A DNA stretch of 64,000 nt from Macrocystis pyrifera (GCA_031763025.1 JASSKH010000024.1:11926087-11990086); one strand, 5' to 3'; counted from the first letter of the stretch, positions 46,811-61,222 are shown. Made by a program: numbers and translations. The notes: generated by a model not told the origin, from the sequence alone.

Positions 46811-49800
46811 CTAAGTTGCGGTTTTCGACATGGTGAAGTAGTCGATATTGAAGGATTTGGACTCAACGCATAGCCAAATTTTGATGCCTGTACCCTTTTT
46901 GAGGCCACCAGAACCGTTGCCGTTCCTGTTACGGTAAGCAATGTGCAACGAATACAGTGGGAGCGAACAGTGCAGGAAACGTGGTGGGACTTGGTTAAGT
47001 TGACGCAGGGTTCGACCGAGTCCATCGGAGGCCTAATTGGTCCCTTGAAGAGGCATATATACTGGATTTTTGCGTCCGCATTCGAAAGCCTTCGGGGATA
47101 TTTTCCATTTTAGTTCGCCATCAGTATGTGAGTGATGTGCCCCGGGAACGGACGCACTTCTAACGATATGTATGCGATGTATTTCCCGGGAGGACAGGTA
47201 TGGTGCAAACGTAACCAGGGGGCACAGGCCTTAATCAGCATCTGGTCAATCGATCCCTCGCAACGACATAGTGCATCGTATAATTTCGGCGCCGTCGCAC
47301 CGAGCGCATCTGTGGCGGACGTACTCGCGTTACGTAGTACGGAAACATGTGAGAGTATGCACGGATAAACCAGAGCTTCAGCGACGACAGGTCGTGATCA
47401 GAACTTGACGAAGTTACCACCGTCATCACCAGTACATGGCGAACGGCTGGATCACTCCGCGAAATACCGGAACAATTGCAGACGATGAAATGATCGGGTA
47501 TTGATACTCATAACGTCGACGACTCACACGGCCAAGTCTTGGTAGCGGAGGTTTCCTCCAGTAGCCGGCACCTCAACGTTGCCGCTCAGATCGGTCGTGA
47601 AGTCGTCGCAATCAGTGCCACCGGTGACGATACGGAACGAGCCAGTGCTGGTGCTGGCGGCCACCCTGAAGGTGAAGTAGACGTCACTCACTGCGATAGG
47701 GGGTGGGATGGAGGATTTCCAGGTGAAGACTATTGTCGGTCCCGGCTGGATTCCTGGTAGCATCTGTAATCGAGCTCGTCGGACTCACAAACCCCGCTCA
47801 GAGCAGACAACCAGTTGGATCGTAAAGCGCGAACGTTTGGCATCCATGGTGATGATGATGTGCCGAAGCGCTCGTTGGGCACGTCGGTATATATTCCATA
47901 GTATACAAGCGAAAACTAGAGTGGTTTCGAGGTTCGACCACGTCATCTGTCACCTGGTGTTCATGCGATGATAATCAGCGCAAACTGCTTTAAAAGGAAA
48001 CGCTCGTAAGCTACAATACATGTCTCTCTCACTTGAATTGGTCACGTCGATGGTGTATCGCAGGTATTCGCCAGCAGTGATGTAGCCGACGTAGTAGCCG
48101 CCATCGTCCATAACGTTGATGTCCACGTCTTCATGCGGCCGGAACGCCTGTCATTGGGTATCATAACGAGTCAGGCATCGGGGAAGCAATCTTCGGAATG
48201 ACTTCGCGTTTGCTCCTCCAAGATGGGTTATAGGCTTGGTCATCGACTCGACTGTCTTCAAGCTATGGATATATTGGGAGGGGTGCTTCGCTCCTACACA
48301 GAAAGACAACTAAAAGCAACGCGCTTCTTAGCATGAGTGATTCACCAGAAACGTGGAGAGCAACGGGCTGGACGCTTAGTGGTTCACGCATTTCCTTGCG
48401 GGGAGCTGAACCAAATATGGTATACGTGCTCAACACCTGATTGCGTCGTTTTGTTTCCGGTTAGACGGTTAGGGCTAGAAGTCAGTCAGGAAGCAGCCAG
48501 GAGGCAGCCAGGAGGCAGACAGCAGGCATACAGATAGTGTTAGGGACTGTAGACGCATATCACAACACCTAGCACCTGCACGTTTGTACAAACAACTACC
48601 CGCTTCCACGTACCCCCTTATTGTTTCCCTGAGAGGAATCTGAGTATGCCACGCCTTCTCCGCCCTCGTCAAATTCTTCCGCTTGAATGGTGCCAGGAAC
48701 AGTTGCGGCGACACCTTCCCAGGGGCCTCCATCCTCGAGCGGTTCAGAAGGAGATGGGGTCCGTACTGTGGGCGGGGTGCTTGTTTTCGACATAGTGAAG
48801 TAGTCGATGTTGAAGGATTTGGACTCGATGCACAACCAGATGATCGCGTCGCTAGCCTTTTTAATGCCGCCGTTGCCGTTGCCGTTCCTATGACGGCAGT
48901 CAGTATGCAGCGTCGAAATTGAGAACGAAGAGCGCAGAAATTGGGGTCGTATGCGATTAGGCCAGAACGGGGTTCGGCCGCGAGCGGTGGAGGCGAACCA
49001 GACCCCTTGGAGGGGCGCAGTTGCTGCGTTTTGCGGAATGTTTCCACTTTCGTCGAGGACTAAATCCTCACATACCCTGGAACAGGACGCATCTTCCAAC
49101 CCGGTGCCTACGCTGTGCTCGCGAAGTAAGCATCAGTGGCAAACCGATCAAGCAGCGCATGCCTAAATCGACATCTGATGGATGGCGCCCTCGCGAATAC
49201 AACTTCGAAGATGTCGCACAACGTCATGTCGACACCGTCAATTGAACCACATTAATGCGGGTCTCATCAACCATACTTCGCGAGCAATGCAGGCAGCTCC
49301 CACGGTTGCAACAGACCTCAAAGGACCGCATATCATGTTCAGCACCGGACTATATCATCACCGGACATCGCAAACGTCTATAACTAGAACACCTCGCGAG
49401 ATTACCGCAACGATGGCGGGCGATTACACGGCCGGTTACGGCTTGCAGCAAGGACTCACACTGCCACGTCTTGGTAGATATTGTTGCCTCCCGTGTTCGG
49501 CACCTCAACAAGGCCACTGAGGTCTGTGGTATAGTCGTCGCAATCACTTCCACCGGTGACGACGTGGAGCGAGCCAAGGTCGCCGGCAGACGCCACTCTG
49601 AAGGTGAAGTAAACATCATCCACTGCGAAAGGCGGGATCGAGAGTATATTGATGAGCACTGTGGTCGTTCCCCGTTAGACGCCTGATCGTATCCGAAATC
49701 GAACTCATGCTGTACATACACCCCCCAAGAATATCACGTAACGCGTTGAACAGCCTATGACACATGATTGGTAGAGACAGTGGGATACCTACATACCGCA

Positions 49801-52800
49801 ATGCTTGCTAGGATGACATCACTAGGTACTGGCAAATCCTCTGATGCAGCTACGGTAGAGCCACAGTCACGTCGTGTTCAAGCGACGGACCTAAACACGA
49901 ACCGGTCGACAATGAAACCCTTACACTTGCGACGACTGCTGTGAAACGCGAGCCATTGTTTTCATGTTTCGCACTTGAATTGGTCACGTCCACGCTGTAT
50001 CGCAGGTATTCGCCAGCAGCCACGGAGCCGACGTAATAACCACCATCCTTCAATTCGTCGATATCCACGTCTTCGTCCGGTCGGAACTCCTGTCGTCGTG
50101 TACCATAATCCAGGCAAACATCGGGTCGCTGTGTATGTGAGCATCAGGAATGTAGACCCCAGCGTGGGTTTATCCAAAATGAATCTTGAGTTGAAAACAC
50201 TCCTTGTCGTTAATCATTGCTATACTGCGGTGATGCGTATTAAATGATAGAAGAGAGCTGCGTGTGGCATTACACTGTAGAAGGGGGACCACCGTAGCCG
50301 CTTCTCTTGATCTGTGATTGACCAGACACATGAAACGTAAGATACCGGATTCGTGGCCTTGGTAGACGTTTCCAACTTTGCGTAGATGCTGTTGCCGAAC
50401 CTGATGCATAAGTGCGTATTATCCATGCCTGTTAGCCCCCAATGAGAAGGTACCACCTAACAGGCGGGCGGTTGCACACGATGATCCATCACAGCGGCGC
50501 TTTCAAATGATTGTACGTACTGTACGTGCAAAATTCGGCACCCCGAAAATGTGTTTTTCGACGATAATCACCCACATCCACCTACCCCCTGTGCGTTTCC
50601 ATCAGTGGTGTCTGAGTAACCCACGCCTTCTCCACCGAAGTCGAACTCTTCCGCCTGAATAACGCCGGGAACAGGTGGGGCCACACCTCCGTAGGGGTCG
50701 GGTGTCGGAGGCTCGTCCGGGTCTACGACGCCGGTCTTAGACATAGTAAAGTAGTCGATGTTGAAGGATTTGGACTCGATGCATAACCAGATGATCGCGT
50801 CGCTAGCCTTTTTAATGCCGCCGTTGCCGTTGCCGTTCCTATGACGGCAGTCAGTATGCAGCGTCGAAATTGAGAACGAAGAGCGCAGAAATTGGGGTCG
50901 TATGCGATTAGGCCAGAACGGGGTTCGGCCGCGAGCGGTGGAGGCGAACCAGACCCCTTGGAGGGGCGCAGTTGCTGCGTTTTGCGGAATGTTTCCACTT
51001 TCGTCGAGGACTAAATCCTCACATACCCTGAAACAGGACGCATCTTCCAACCCGGTGCCTACGCTGTGCTCGCGAAGTAAGCATCAGTGGCAAACCGATC
51101 AAGCAGCGCATGCCTAAATCGACATCTGATGGATGGCGCCCTCGCGAATACAACTTCGAAGATGTCGCACAACGTCATGTCGACACCGTCAATTGAACCA
51201 CATCAATGCGGGTCTCATCAACCATACTTCGCGAGCAATGCAGGCAGCTCCCACGGTTGCAACAGACCTCAAAGGACCGCATATCATGTTCAGCAACGGA
51301 CTATATCATCACCGGACATCGCAAACGTCTATAACTAGAACACCTCGCGAGATTACCGCAACGATGGCGGGCGATTACACGGCCGGTTACGGCTTGCAGC
51401 AAGGACTCACACTGCCACGTCTTGGTAGATATTGTTGCCTCCCGTGTTCGGCACCTCAACAAGGCCACTGAGGTCTGTGGTATAGTCGTCGCAATCACTT
51501 CCACCGGTGACGACGTGGAGCGAGCCAAGGTCGCCGGCAGACGCCACTCTGAAGGTGAAGTAAACATCATCCACTGCGAAAGGCGGGATCGAGAGTATAT
51601 TGATGAGCACTGTGGTCGTTCCCCGTTAGACGCCTGATCGTATCCGAAATCGAACTCATGCTGTACATACACCCCCCAAGAATATCACGTAACGCGTTGA
51701 ACAGCCTATGACACATGATTGGTAGAGACAGTGGGATACCTACATACCGCAATGCTTGCTAGGATGACATCACTAGGTACTGGCAAATCCTCTGATGCAG
51801 CTACGGTAGAGCCACAGTCACGTCGTGTTCAAGCGACGGACCTAAACACGAACCGGTCGACAATGAAACCCTCACACTTGCGACGACTGCTGTGAAACGC
51901 GAGCCATTGTTTTCATGTTTCGCACTTGAATTGGTTACGTCCACGCTGTATCGCAGGTATTCGCCAGCAGCCACGGAGCCGACGTAATAACCACCATCCT
52001 TCAATTCGTCGATATCCACGTCTTCGTCCGGTCGGAACTCCTGTCGTCGTGTACCATAATCCAGGCAAACATCGGGTCGCTGTGTATGTGAGCATCAGGA
52101 ATGTAGACCCCAGCGTGGGTTTATCCAAAATGAATCTTGAGTTGAAAACACTCCTTGTCGTTAATCATTGCTATACTGCGGTGATACGTATTAAATGATA
52201 GAAGAGAACTGCGTGTGACATTACACTGTAGAAGGGGGACCAACCGTAGCCGCTTCTCTTGATCTGTGATTGACCAGACACATGAAACGTAAGATACCGG
52301 ATTCGTGGCCTTGGTAGACGTTTCCAACTTTGCGTAGATGCTGTTGCCGAACCTGATGCATAAGTGCGTATTGTCCATGCCGGTTAGCCCCCAATGAGAA
52401 GGTACCACCTAACAGGCGGGCGGTTGCACACGATGATCCATCACAGCGGCGCTTTCAAATGATTGTACGTACTGTACGTGCAAAATTCGGCACCCCGAAA
52501 ATGTGTTTTTCGACGATAATCACCCACATCCACCTACCCCCTGTGCGTTTCCATCAGTGGTGTCTGAGTAACCCACGCCTTCTCCACCGAAGTCGAACTC
52601 TTCCGCCTGAATAACGCCGGGAACAGGTGGGGCCACACCTCCGTAGGGGTCGGGTGTCGGAGGCTCGTCCGGGTCTACGACGCCGGTCTTGGATATAGTG
52701 AAATAGTCGATGTTGAAAGATTTGGACTCTACGCACAGCCAAATGACGGTCTCGCGAGCGCTAAGGCCCCCGGTACCGTTGCCGTTCCTTTGACGGCAGT

Positions 52801-55800
52801 GAACACGAAACGAGGATGCCAACATCGAAGAGCGCACGAGACGCGGCGGGGGTTGGTTAAAATGGCGCAAGGTTCGGTCGAGTGTATCCAAGGCATAAGC
52901 GAGACCTTGAGGGGTGACTGTTTCTTTCCTTCTTTAACGTCCTTCGGCACCTCAACCTTCTCATCGCTCAGAAGCATTTTGATGGATACATACATATTAG
53001 GAGAAGGCGTTTCATTCAACGCGGCGTCTGTAGTTCGTTTCACGAGAGTAAAAAATATTCAATAATCTAATGAAGAAACGCCGATCCCATTCAGAAGTTG
53101 GTGGATGGCACCCTCGCTAAGAAAATATCGATGTAAGGTATCAGTTGGCCCTACTGCGCGATCCATGTTCACAATACCATACGGCTGGACCAGAGCTCGA
53201 CCGACTGCAGGTCCTGCTTATGACCGGACGACATGACAACCGTATATTCTCGAACGGCTAGAAGACGGTGCGAGAAATCGAAATGAGGACGGAAAACGAC
53301 ACGTGAGTGTTGATTGCGTCGAGGACTTACACTTTTAAATCTTCGTAGCGAGTATTTCCTCCAGTAGACGGCACCTCAACAAGGCCGCTAAGGTCGATCG
53401 TATAGTCGTTGCAATCAGTGCCACCGGAGACAATGCGGAACGAGCCAAGACCGTTGGAGGAAGCGATCCTGAAGTTGAAGTAGACGTCATCCACTGCAAG
53501 AGAAGGCGAGGCGAAGGGATTCTGGATTAGCACTCTCCCCCCCCTGCTTGGTTGTACCGGCAATCGAACATGCTGGAGGTATAATCCGCAATGAGATCAC
53601 CCAACGTTTTGAAGTGCCTAGAGCGAACATATGCGTGGCGATGGTACCTGTGGGGATGCGTGTTGGATGCACTACGACGGTTACTGGACTGACCCGAACG
53701 GTATACTTCAATGGCTATGATCAAGTCAGCAGTTATATCTTGTCCTTGCAGTGAACCTAATCGTGCTTCACTTGTAACGGAACCCTTTCTAACCCTAACG
53801 GCAACTGCACTTCAGAACGCAAGTCATTGGTTTTACGGCCCGCACTTTTTTTGGTTACGTCGAGGGTGTATCGCAGGAATTCGCCAGCAGTGATGTGGCC
53901 GACGTTGTAACCAGCGTCGTCCATAGCGTTGATGTCCACATCTTCATCCGGTCTGAACGCCTGTCATCGCGTGTCAGAATCGATTGAAATCGTGTCACTA
54001 TGTCTGTGAGCAACGGTAAACGCACGACGTCGTGGCTTAACCCTGTCGATGTTATCCAACTTGAGGGTTAAACACCCTTATCCTGTCATTGCTTATGACC
54101 TCTATTGTCTTGAGGCGGAATATAGTATGGAAGAAAGCTGCGTACGCCTTGATAGAAGTCGTTGAGGTCACTGTTTGACATCTGTGATTCGCTAGATAGG
54201 TAGAGCGCAACAGGTTGAAATCACGCCCGCGAAAACGTTTAGAGCCTCGCCTAGCTGCCAAACGATTGCGCACGCAAACGTCAGCACCTAGCACCTGCAC
54301 GTTTGCACGACAACGAGTCGCTTCCACGTACCCCCTTTTTGTTTCCCTCAGTGGAGTCTGAGTAACCCACGCCTTCTCCGCCTTCGTCGAACTCTTCCGC
54401 CTGAACGGTGCCAGGAACAACTACGGCGACACCTCCCCAGGGACCACCATGGTCCTCAACTGCCGTCATAGTGAAGTAGTCGAGGTTGAACTCTCTGGAG
54501 ACTGCACACAACCAGATCTGAGTTACACCAGCGGACAGGCCACCAACACCTTGGCCGTTCCTGGAACGATCGTGAAGATTAAACAAAGCCGAGCAAACAA
54601 TATGATGGGGATTGGGTTCGTCGTCGCAGGGGCATTCGCGTGCATTCGAGGCCTAATCGTTGCCTTGGAGGGGTGTACTTCCATTTGTCTGTATACGTTT
54701 CCGTACGATTTGAACATCTATCCGCGTTTATCTTCGTTTATTTTGTGCTGGTACATATCATTGGGAAATACTTAGCCTCATACCGGAAATGTACGTTTTC
54801 GTCGAGGAGAAAAAACCTAAAAAAACAAAATGAAGCAACGCAAGCCTCAACCCGCGTCTGGTGGCCCACACCCCGGCGAAGCCATGGTCGAGATTGACGC
54901 ATGGACTCATTTCGGTGTGCCGTCGATAGGATAGCATCGCTGCGGGACTACAGCAGCTTGCCCTTTCCACGGCAGCATACGGGACAGCGTGCACGACCTG
55001 CCCATCGCCTGAACGACCGCAGGTTCTGCTTTGAACAGTTCAACACCATCTCAGCACATTCGCGAGAGACGAGAACATTTTGCGGGTGACCGGATAACAC
55101 GCTGAACATATACGCGCTCGAAGGTTGATACATCGATACCATCGAGGACTCACACTTCGAAATCTTCGTAGCGATTGTAACTTCCCGTGCTCGGTATCGA
55201 AACTAGGCCACTGAGATCTGTCGCGTAGTCGTCGCAGCTAACTCCCCCGGCGACGATGCGGAACGCCCCAGTGTCGACGAGGGAAGCCACCCTGAAATGG
55301 AAGGTGAACGCCTTGACTGCAAGATAGGGTATCACAGGGTCATGCGTTACTGGGTGCCAGAGTCATCGGGTGCGTGATGGAACCCAGAATCGAACTCATA
55401 CTGGACAAACCGTTCCCATTTGGAGCAAGCACCGCGGAATAGCTATCAGGCGTGCATGCTTAGCAGGCACAATGCCAGACATGTGATACGGCATTCATCT
55501 GGAAATACCGTGGTGCTCAGGCGACAATGAAACCATGCATCGCATACGCGAAAGACGTCCATGGGTGGTGACGGCACTAAAACGCGACAATAGGGTTGAA
55601 TATTCTCGTACCGTCTTCCTCTACATCGATGGTGTATCGCAGGTATTCGCCTTCTCTGTTCCAGCCGACGTCCAAGCCACCGTCATGAGCGTGGATGTCC
55701 ACACCTTCATCCACTCGAAACGCCTGTGAAAGTGCACCGGGATGCGCCAATCATGTCGTTTCCGTGTATGTGAGTAGCGAGAAAGTGGGGCCGGGCGTGT

Positions 55801-58023
55801 CTTCACCGTGTGTGCTTGTAGCTCCGAATACAAAGATGAAACCGCATACCATTTATCGCCGACTCAGCGGTCCGACGGTGCAAACCAGAGGGCCGAACAC
55901 TCCCTTGGTTCAAACCGAACGTAGCTCTGCGCATGCGTGACTCGCCAGATCAAGCCCAGGGACACCAAGAGTGGATCTCTGGCATTGCGTGCTTTATCAA
56001 AGTTTCATGGACATATTTTCTGAACGAAACGAAGGCATACGAGAGAAATGCCTACCCCAACGTTCGCCAAGGGGGTGCCCCATCAAACAGTAAGACGTTG
56101 CGCCCGACACTCAGTGGCGATGGCGCGTGTATCATTGTTATGTAATCCAACATCATGCTACTTAGCCCCGCCCCGCTTCCACGCAAACAACCTATGTCGA
56201 CGTACATTCCTGACGTTTTTAGAGGTAGTATCGTGGTAACCCACTCCTTCTCCACCGGTGTCGAAGTATTCCGCCTCAATTAGGCCGGGGATCGCTGCAG
56301 GAGTGCCGCCCCAGGGCTGACCATTAGTGGTATCGAAGTTTACCTATTACACAGCGAGGAAACGAGGAGGAGCAGCAGTACCGCTCGTTGAAGCCAATGC
56401 GGTGCTTGGTAGGTCCTCCAGTGGGTGCTAGACAGCAGTGAAACTCAATCCTGAAAGTATTGTTCGGCCTTTCTATGGTCCATCAACACTGACCACAACT
56501 TTCAGACCGTAGTTGCCATACAACATGTCATATACCAATCCTTTAACTAAAGGAGTACACATATTTATATGTCAGGTATCCAGCCGGCAAGACTATTCGT
56601 ATTCGACAATCCTAAACCCAAGGTCAATAGGAACGCCATACGTATGAGACAAAAGGGTGGATCGCGATTTTTCTGTGATGCAATAAACCCTGTTTGAGGA
56701 TTCAACGGTTGGGGTGCATGCATACGAGTATCGACACGGCTTGCCAGCACTGTGTGGAGACGTGTGGTGGACAGAAAGAAATGTGTCACAGTTGGATCGT
56801 CGACAGTTTTAGTCATCCGAAGAACGCGAAGGCAAGCCTACCATGTCGTTTAAAATCGACTTTCCAACTGTGAAACTTCATCAATCAGCGGCGTTGAAGA
56901 CCAGTCTTGGAAACTGTGCTTGTTGGGCTAGTTTCACAGCAAAGCAGCGAGGTGATCCAGAACCTCCCCACATATTTACCACAACCCGCAAGGTCCCGAC
57001 TGGGCATATACAGACGTGTACACGTGCACCTTTTTATAGGGTGAGGGTAGGGGTTGAGGCTTCGGTCAGTCATGTTTTTGATACCACTGTCCTAATTTAT
57101 CATGCGATTGGTGCCCTCGAGGAGTCATGCCTACGATCGGTTGCTAAGACAGTCGGTCTGTCATTTAATCGCGTTAACATTGGGCTGACTTCGAAGGTGC
57201 AATTGAGACAGCAAGTGAACTAAAACAATAAATGTCAAATCAATATGACGGGTTATAGGAATTCTGCAATTTGACACTGAAAGTATTACCCCAACTTGGA
57301 AACCAGGACCATTCGTCTGAGTCCTTTTGCCCTACATTTTTTTCATTTCGTGTGGACAATACGCATCCTGGTGAAAGGAGGGCAAGCGCGATGACGCTAT
57401 CAGACGCCACACGCGCGCTACAATGTGCTGGCGAAGGGAGGAATCGATGGCCGAATCGTGGTGTAAGTGGTATGAGTGGTGGAAATCAGGATATATATGT
57501 GATGAGGCGGGCGTGGGCGCTGCATGTGCTCCTTGCTAGGGTGTGATGTTCGAGGTATCTGCCAAATCCAGCTGCCACCTCGACTCCCCTACACAACGAA
57601 GTTTCAATACCGACCGAGGTACATTGCGAAGTCTGTTGCTCATGGGGTTCGATTACTATCTCCGCGGCATTGAGTGTCTAGAATATTTCACGCTGAAAAT
57701 GGCCATTGCTTCCTTTGCCGGAAATATGACGTGTTTTGCAGAGTGCGAGACTGCCGGTGCATACCGGCAGGCGTTCACACGCGTCGTATGGCGCACCGCA
57801 GGGCGGAGGCCGTCATAGGGTTTGGTGTGTGGTATTTTAGACAGAAGAAGCTTCTTCTAGAGAAAACCTTTCGGCGAAATTTCTGAACAGAATCGAACGA
57901 GCATGGCGAACCCTCGCCGGCTGTACAGTTTTCAACGGTGATATCAAGGCTTACCGCAGCTTGAGCGTGCCAGGACGCGACCAGGAGGCCTAGGCCTATC
58001 CTGCTCAGCATGGACGTAGCCAT
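46811..58023 (-). CDS. Secreted protein with five CBM6-like carbohydrate-binding modules
   Basis: Seventeen minus-strand exons join in frame: 57955-58023, 56206-56343, 55612-55723, 55154-55316, 54332-54560, 53846-53960, 53331-53493, 52538-52787, 51926-52040, 51411-51573, 50586-50838, 49975-50089, 49460-49622, 48614-48887, 48033-48147, 47528-47690 and 46811-46925 (TAG). This gives about 904 residues. Exon 1 is an ATG plus a signal peptide (MATSMLSRIGLGLLVASWHA then QAA). Each module then reads PG-x-I-x-AE-x-FD-x-GGEGVGY.D (N-terminus), F-R-x-x-E-x-VDI...GEYLRY (middle), FTFRVAS...C-D-D-Y-x-TDLSGLV-x-P-x-TG, and IWLC-x-ESKSFNIDYFTM (C-terminus), as in family 6 carbohydrate-binding modules. Short Pro/Asp linkers join modules. 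In every module the introns are at the same points with phases 0, 1 and 2. No catalytic domain, membrane anchor or GPI signal is visible. Likely role (inference): binding wall or matrix polysaccharide outside the cell. An extra small exon between 56343 and 57955 cannot be excluded. Confidence 0.92.
48786..52687. repeat. 1.95-kb tandem segmental duplication inside the CBM6 gene
   Basis: About 48786-50736 and 50737-52687 are the same sequence offset by 1951-1952 bp, introns included. By eye there are only around a dozen substitutions and one 1-bp indel (near 50292). The unit is exactly one module in register: it starts in the conserved FNIDYFTM part of one shared exon and ends at the same place in the next. 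Exons 49460-50838 and 51411-52787 are therefore near-identical. Confidence 0.95.
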
Positions 58024-60174
58024 GGGTGGTCCCACCTGGTAAATAGTGCTCCGCGATGAACCTGCAGAAAATTACATTTGTTTAGGATTAAGTCGGAAGT
58101 TGTTTCCATGGGGCCTATGGTACAGTGCGCATGTTCAATCGAAGACGAACCTGTCGTACGGCTAACGGGCAGAAAAGGGAGAGTTATTTCGTCCACCAAC
58201 AGGCGTACCGAATCTAGAGTCTCGGTATAGGAAGGAAAGCACCCACAGCAGTAGCGCAAAGTTGACTGACGGCATGCGATCTACAGCAGAAAGTATCTGC
58301 AGGAGAGTCACATATGACACATGAACCAGTTTTCTCTGTGGGCATAACGTGCGAGACAGAACACACGCCGCACACAAAACGTACTGGATCTAACACGATA
58401 AATTGAAATGAATATAACACATAACCAACTACAGCTTTTGTCGTAGCCTCCACCACCTCTAAAGCGTTGAGGATAAATAAATGGCCATTTACACCTACGA
58501 CGACCCCCACCAAATGGAGGTGGGTCTTCGTTTGTTTGTGCCTCTTCTAAATTGTGTTTTTGTTATTTCTACGAGTTACATGAACAGCATTTTCGTTTCA
58601 AAATCACAACGTTTTCCCCTGATTCTTAAAATCGTTCTTGTTCGCTACTACTGTTTATTTTACATTTTTTCAAAAGCTGTGTGGTTTTTGTTCGAGTGAA
58701 AGCAACTACACAACAACAATGTATTTTCAGTTGACTGTTGTCGTCTCCTTTATTTTCTGCATAGCTCGCATCTCTAAAACTGAAAACGTTGACACTCAAT
58801 AGGGTGCTGTCTTCACTGAAGAGTTACCAATACAAAACGATACCCTTTTACGGGTACGGTTCCGATACAACGAGCTATGTTTCTATTAGGCGAGTATACG
58901 GCTGTAAGACGACTTCAAGCCGCTTATTGTCGCTAGGTCGCATAACAAGGGGATCACAACTCTGCAGACGTATCGATAATACATAATACATGATACCTGA
59001 TTAGTCCGCGTGTGAAACGAATGAACCCCCCCAAAAAAAGAACAGGCAGATTCCGCGATCTCAAAGCCGTAGTTTTTTGTTTTAATTTTACAAAGGAGTT
59101 GCGAGAGAACGCGTGTTCTACCGTGTTCCCCGACTACGTTTTTTCCCGCACACTTGACGTCCAGCTTGACAGCGTCAAATCGGGATAATCTGCGATGGAG
59201 GGCAGCTGTGGACCTATTGTATCTACAATAGTAGGGGGCTGTAATTAGTTCAGAAGGGCGTGGAGGTTGATTGTCTCACTGGGGACATATACGACTATAC
59301 GACAGTAGCGGTCGCCGACGCTAAGACAAACTATTTATAGTAGCGGCTCACCGTGTTTTGCTTCTTTCACAAGAAAAAATATCACTGCAGTAGTATACCT
59401 ATTACGGTTTTGGACCGTTTCAGGAGTTACGACGACATCAGTTTTCGTATCAGCAGGGGTCGCGTCATTTACGGGTCCTCCCCAATTAATTGGTAGATTG
59501 CCACTCCTTCTCGGCGGTCCTACGTGTTGCCTCGATCATCGTTCTCGACCTGGAACTCAAAACAATGAGTTTATTTACCATTTACATACTTCGGAGACCT
59601 TATCCCTAATGTCAGAAGCACGCTCTATCCCCGAGGGACACGTGCGAGCGCACGTCTCAACTCGGTTGGATCGTGGCCAGACTTGCGGTTGGTCTTTTGT
59701 TATTTATGATTATTTGCATATTGTAGGCATGCGTGTGTTGTAATCCTGTTCTATCTGATGCGGACTGTGAACTGTGATCCTTCGAATAGGTTCCTGTCCG
59801 CGGGTTGTGTTCCTCATCCGGACCCTAGACCTCATGACCCATACTATCACTATATCCGTAACATACTATATATACATACGTGCTTTTGTCCCAGCTGTGG
59901 TCGCTAGGACTATTAATATCCCAAGCAAGTATACTTCGGGGTAGGCGGCCGCTATGACTAGCCCAAGCAGGCTGACCTTTAGCGCCAGAAGCTGACAGCA
60001 GGCGACAACATGTACAGCACGACTAGCACGCAGCAGACGCGCTTCAGCTGGCTGGGTTACGTGCACACGACACGCATGATATTGGTTGGGAGTTGGGACA
60101 ACGCAAGACAACATTATTGTTAGGAGACAAGAACACTGGGGAAAGGGGAAATGTCTCCTTCTCTGCGTGCCTGC

Positions 60175-60408
60175 TACAGTATAGGACCAGCAATAAAAAA
60201 GTGCCCAATAAAAACACAATTAATGCTCACTTTTTGGAGAACGCTAAGAGAATTGGGTTGGGAAAAAAAAAAAAAAACGGCTCAGTGGTCAACTTTACAC
60301 GAAATCCTATAAAATAGCCTATGCTCAAGGTTGATTGAAGATGGCGCGCCAATAAGAGTAGGCTTGCCCAGATTAGTTAGGTGTTTCTTGTTGGCGGGCC
60401 CATACTGT
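60175..60408. repeat. Dispersed repeat (copy of 6735-6960)
   Basis: AACGCTAAGAGAATTGGGTT, AATAGCCTATGCTCAAGG and GTGTTTCTTGTTGGCGGGCC occur in the same order as at 6.78-6.95 kb. A (GGT)n tract follows directly at 60439-60470. Confidence 0.65.
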
Positions 60409-60438
60409 ACTACTGCAGGTGCTGGTGCTGGTGCTACT

Positions 60439-60470
60439 GGTGGTGGTGGTGGTGGTGGTGGTGGCGGTGG
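60439..60470. repeat. (GGT)n microsatellite
   Basis: About ten GGT units with one GGC, flanked by GGTGCT repeats. Confidence 0.9.
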
Positions 60471-61111
60471 TGCTGGTGCTGATGCTACTGCTAGTAATGC
60501 TGCTCTGCTGCTGTTAGAGCGTGTCTGTAGCGGACTGCATTGCTCTGGTGTGTGTTTTAGTGTTAATATTATTTATTTGTCAAATCATACTGGGCCCTGC
60601 GAGAGTCGCCATAATGCTTTTGACTTTTACTGCACCAGGAATGTTTTATGTCTGGACTCTTTTTTTTTTTGAGTGTCTGGCTCATCACACACTGATTGCT
60701 ATTTCAGCTCTCCGCAGGCTGCTGCACTCGCAGTATTATTGATACGTAGCTGCATGATAATCTGATTGGTGTACGTACGAGTATACATTCGCCCTCCATT
60801 TTTGTGAGATCGTTCGGAGTGTTTCACTATAAATGTGTCTTTTTATTTTTTCCGGGCTGCTGCGCTGCTGCTGTGGCCTTCGTGTCACAGCTGTACTTGT
60901 ATAACTGCAGTAAGTATGCTGTGTTGGTTTGTTGCCTTATACTGGTGCCGCCAGCTCTCCTACTGAGTTCTTGTTCTCGGTGGAGCCATCATAATAAGCA
61001 CAAGTCCTCATTAACAGTGCTACAATGTAGTAAGCCGTGTCTCACACGAATCAAATACAAAAATATCCCTCCGGAGTCGTGTTACAACAAAATGACAGCA
61101 GACTGATCTGA

Positions 61112-61222
61112 TGATGTTGCAACTGGAACTATGGGTCGAATTGACACACGACACGAAATTTGAATATGGAAGTGTGGTGAAGCTTTATTTTTACCATCGG
61201 CCGGAGGATTAAAAAAAAAACC
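61112..61222 (+). repeat. Dispersed element with A-rich 3' end (copy 2)
   Basis: Matches 16731-16862 (shared TTGACACACGACACGAAATT and GCCGGAGGAT), ending in ten A. A (CGA)n microsatellite (61223-61245) follows the A-run. Confidence 0.75.

Noticed and set aside
48951-49520. Plus-strand frames repeated at 50902-51471
   Set aside because: They recur only because the CBM6 gene unit is duplicated; they lie mostly in introns and antisense to exons.
56843-57223. 126-codon plus-strand frame in the first CBM6 intron
   Set aside because: No domain, no splice context and opposite strand to the gene; could be real but unsupported.
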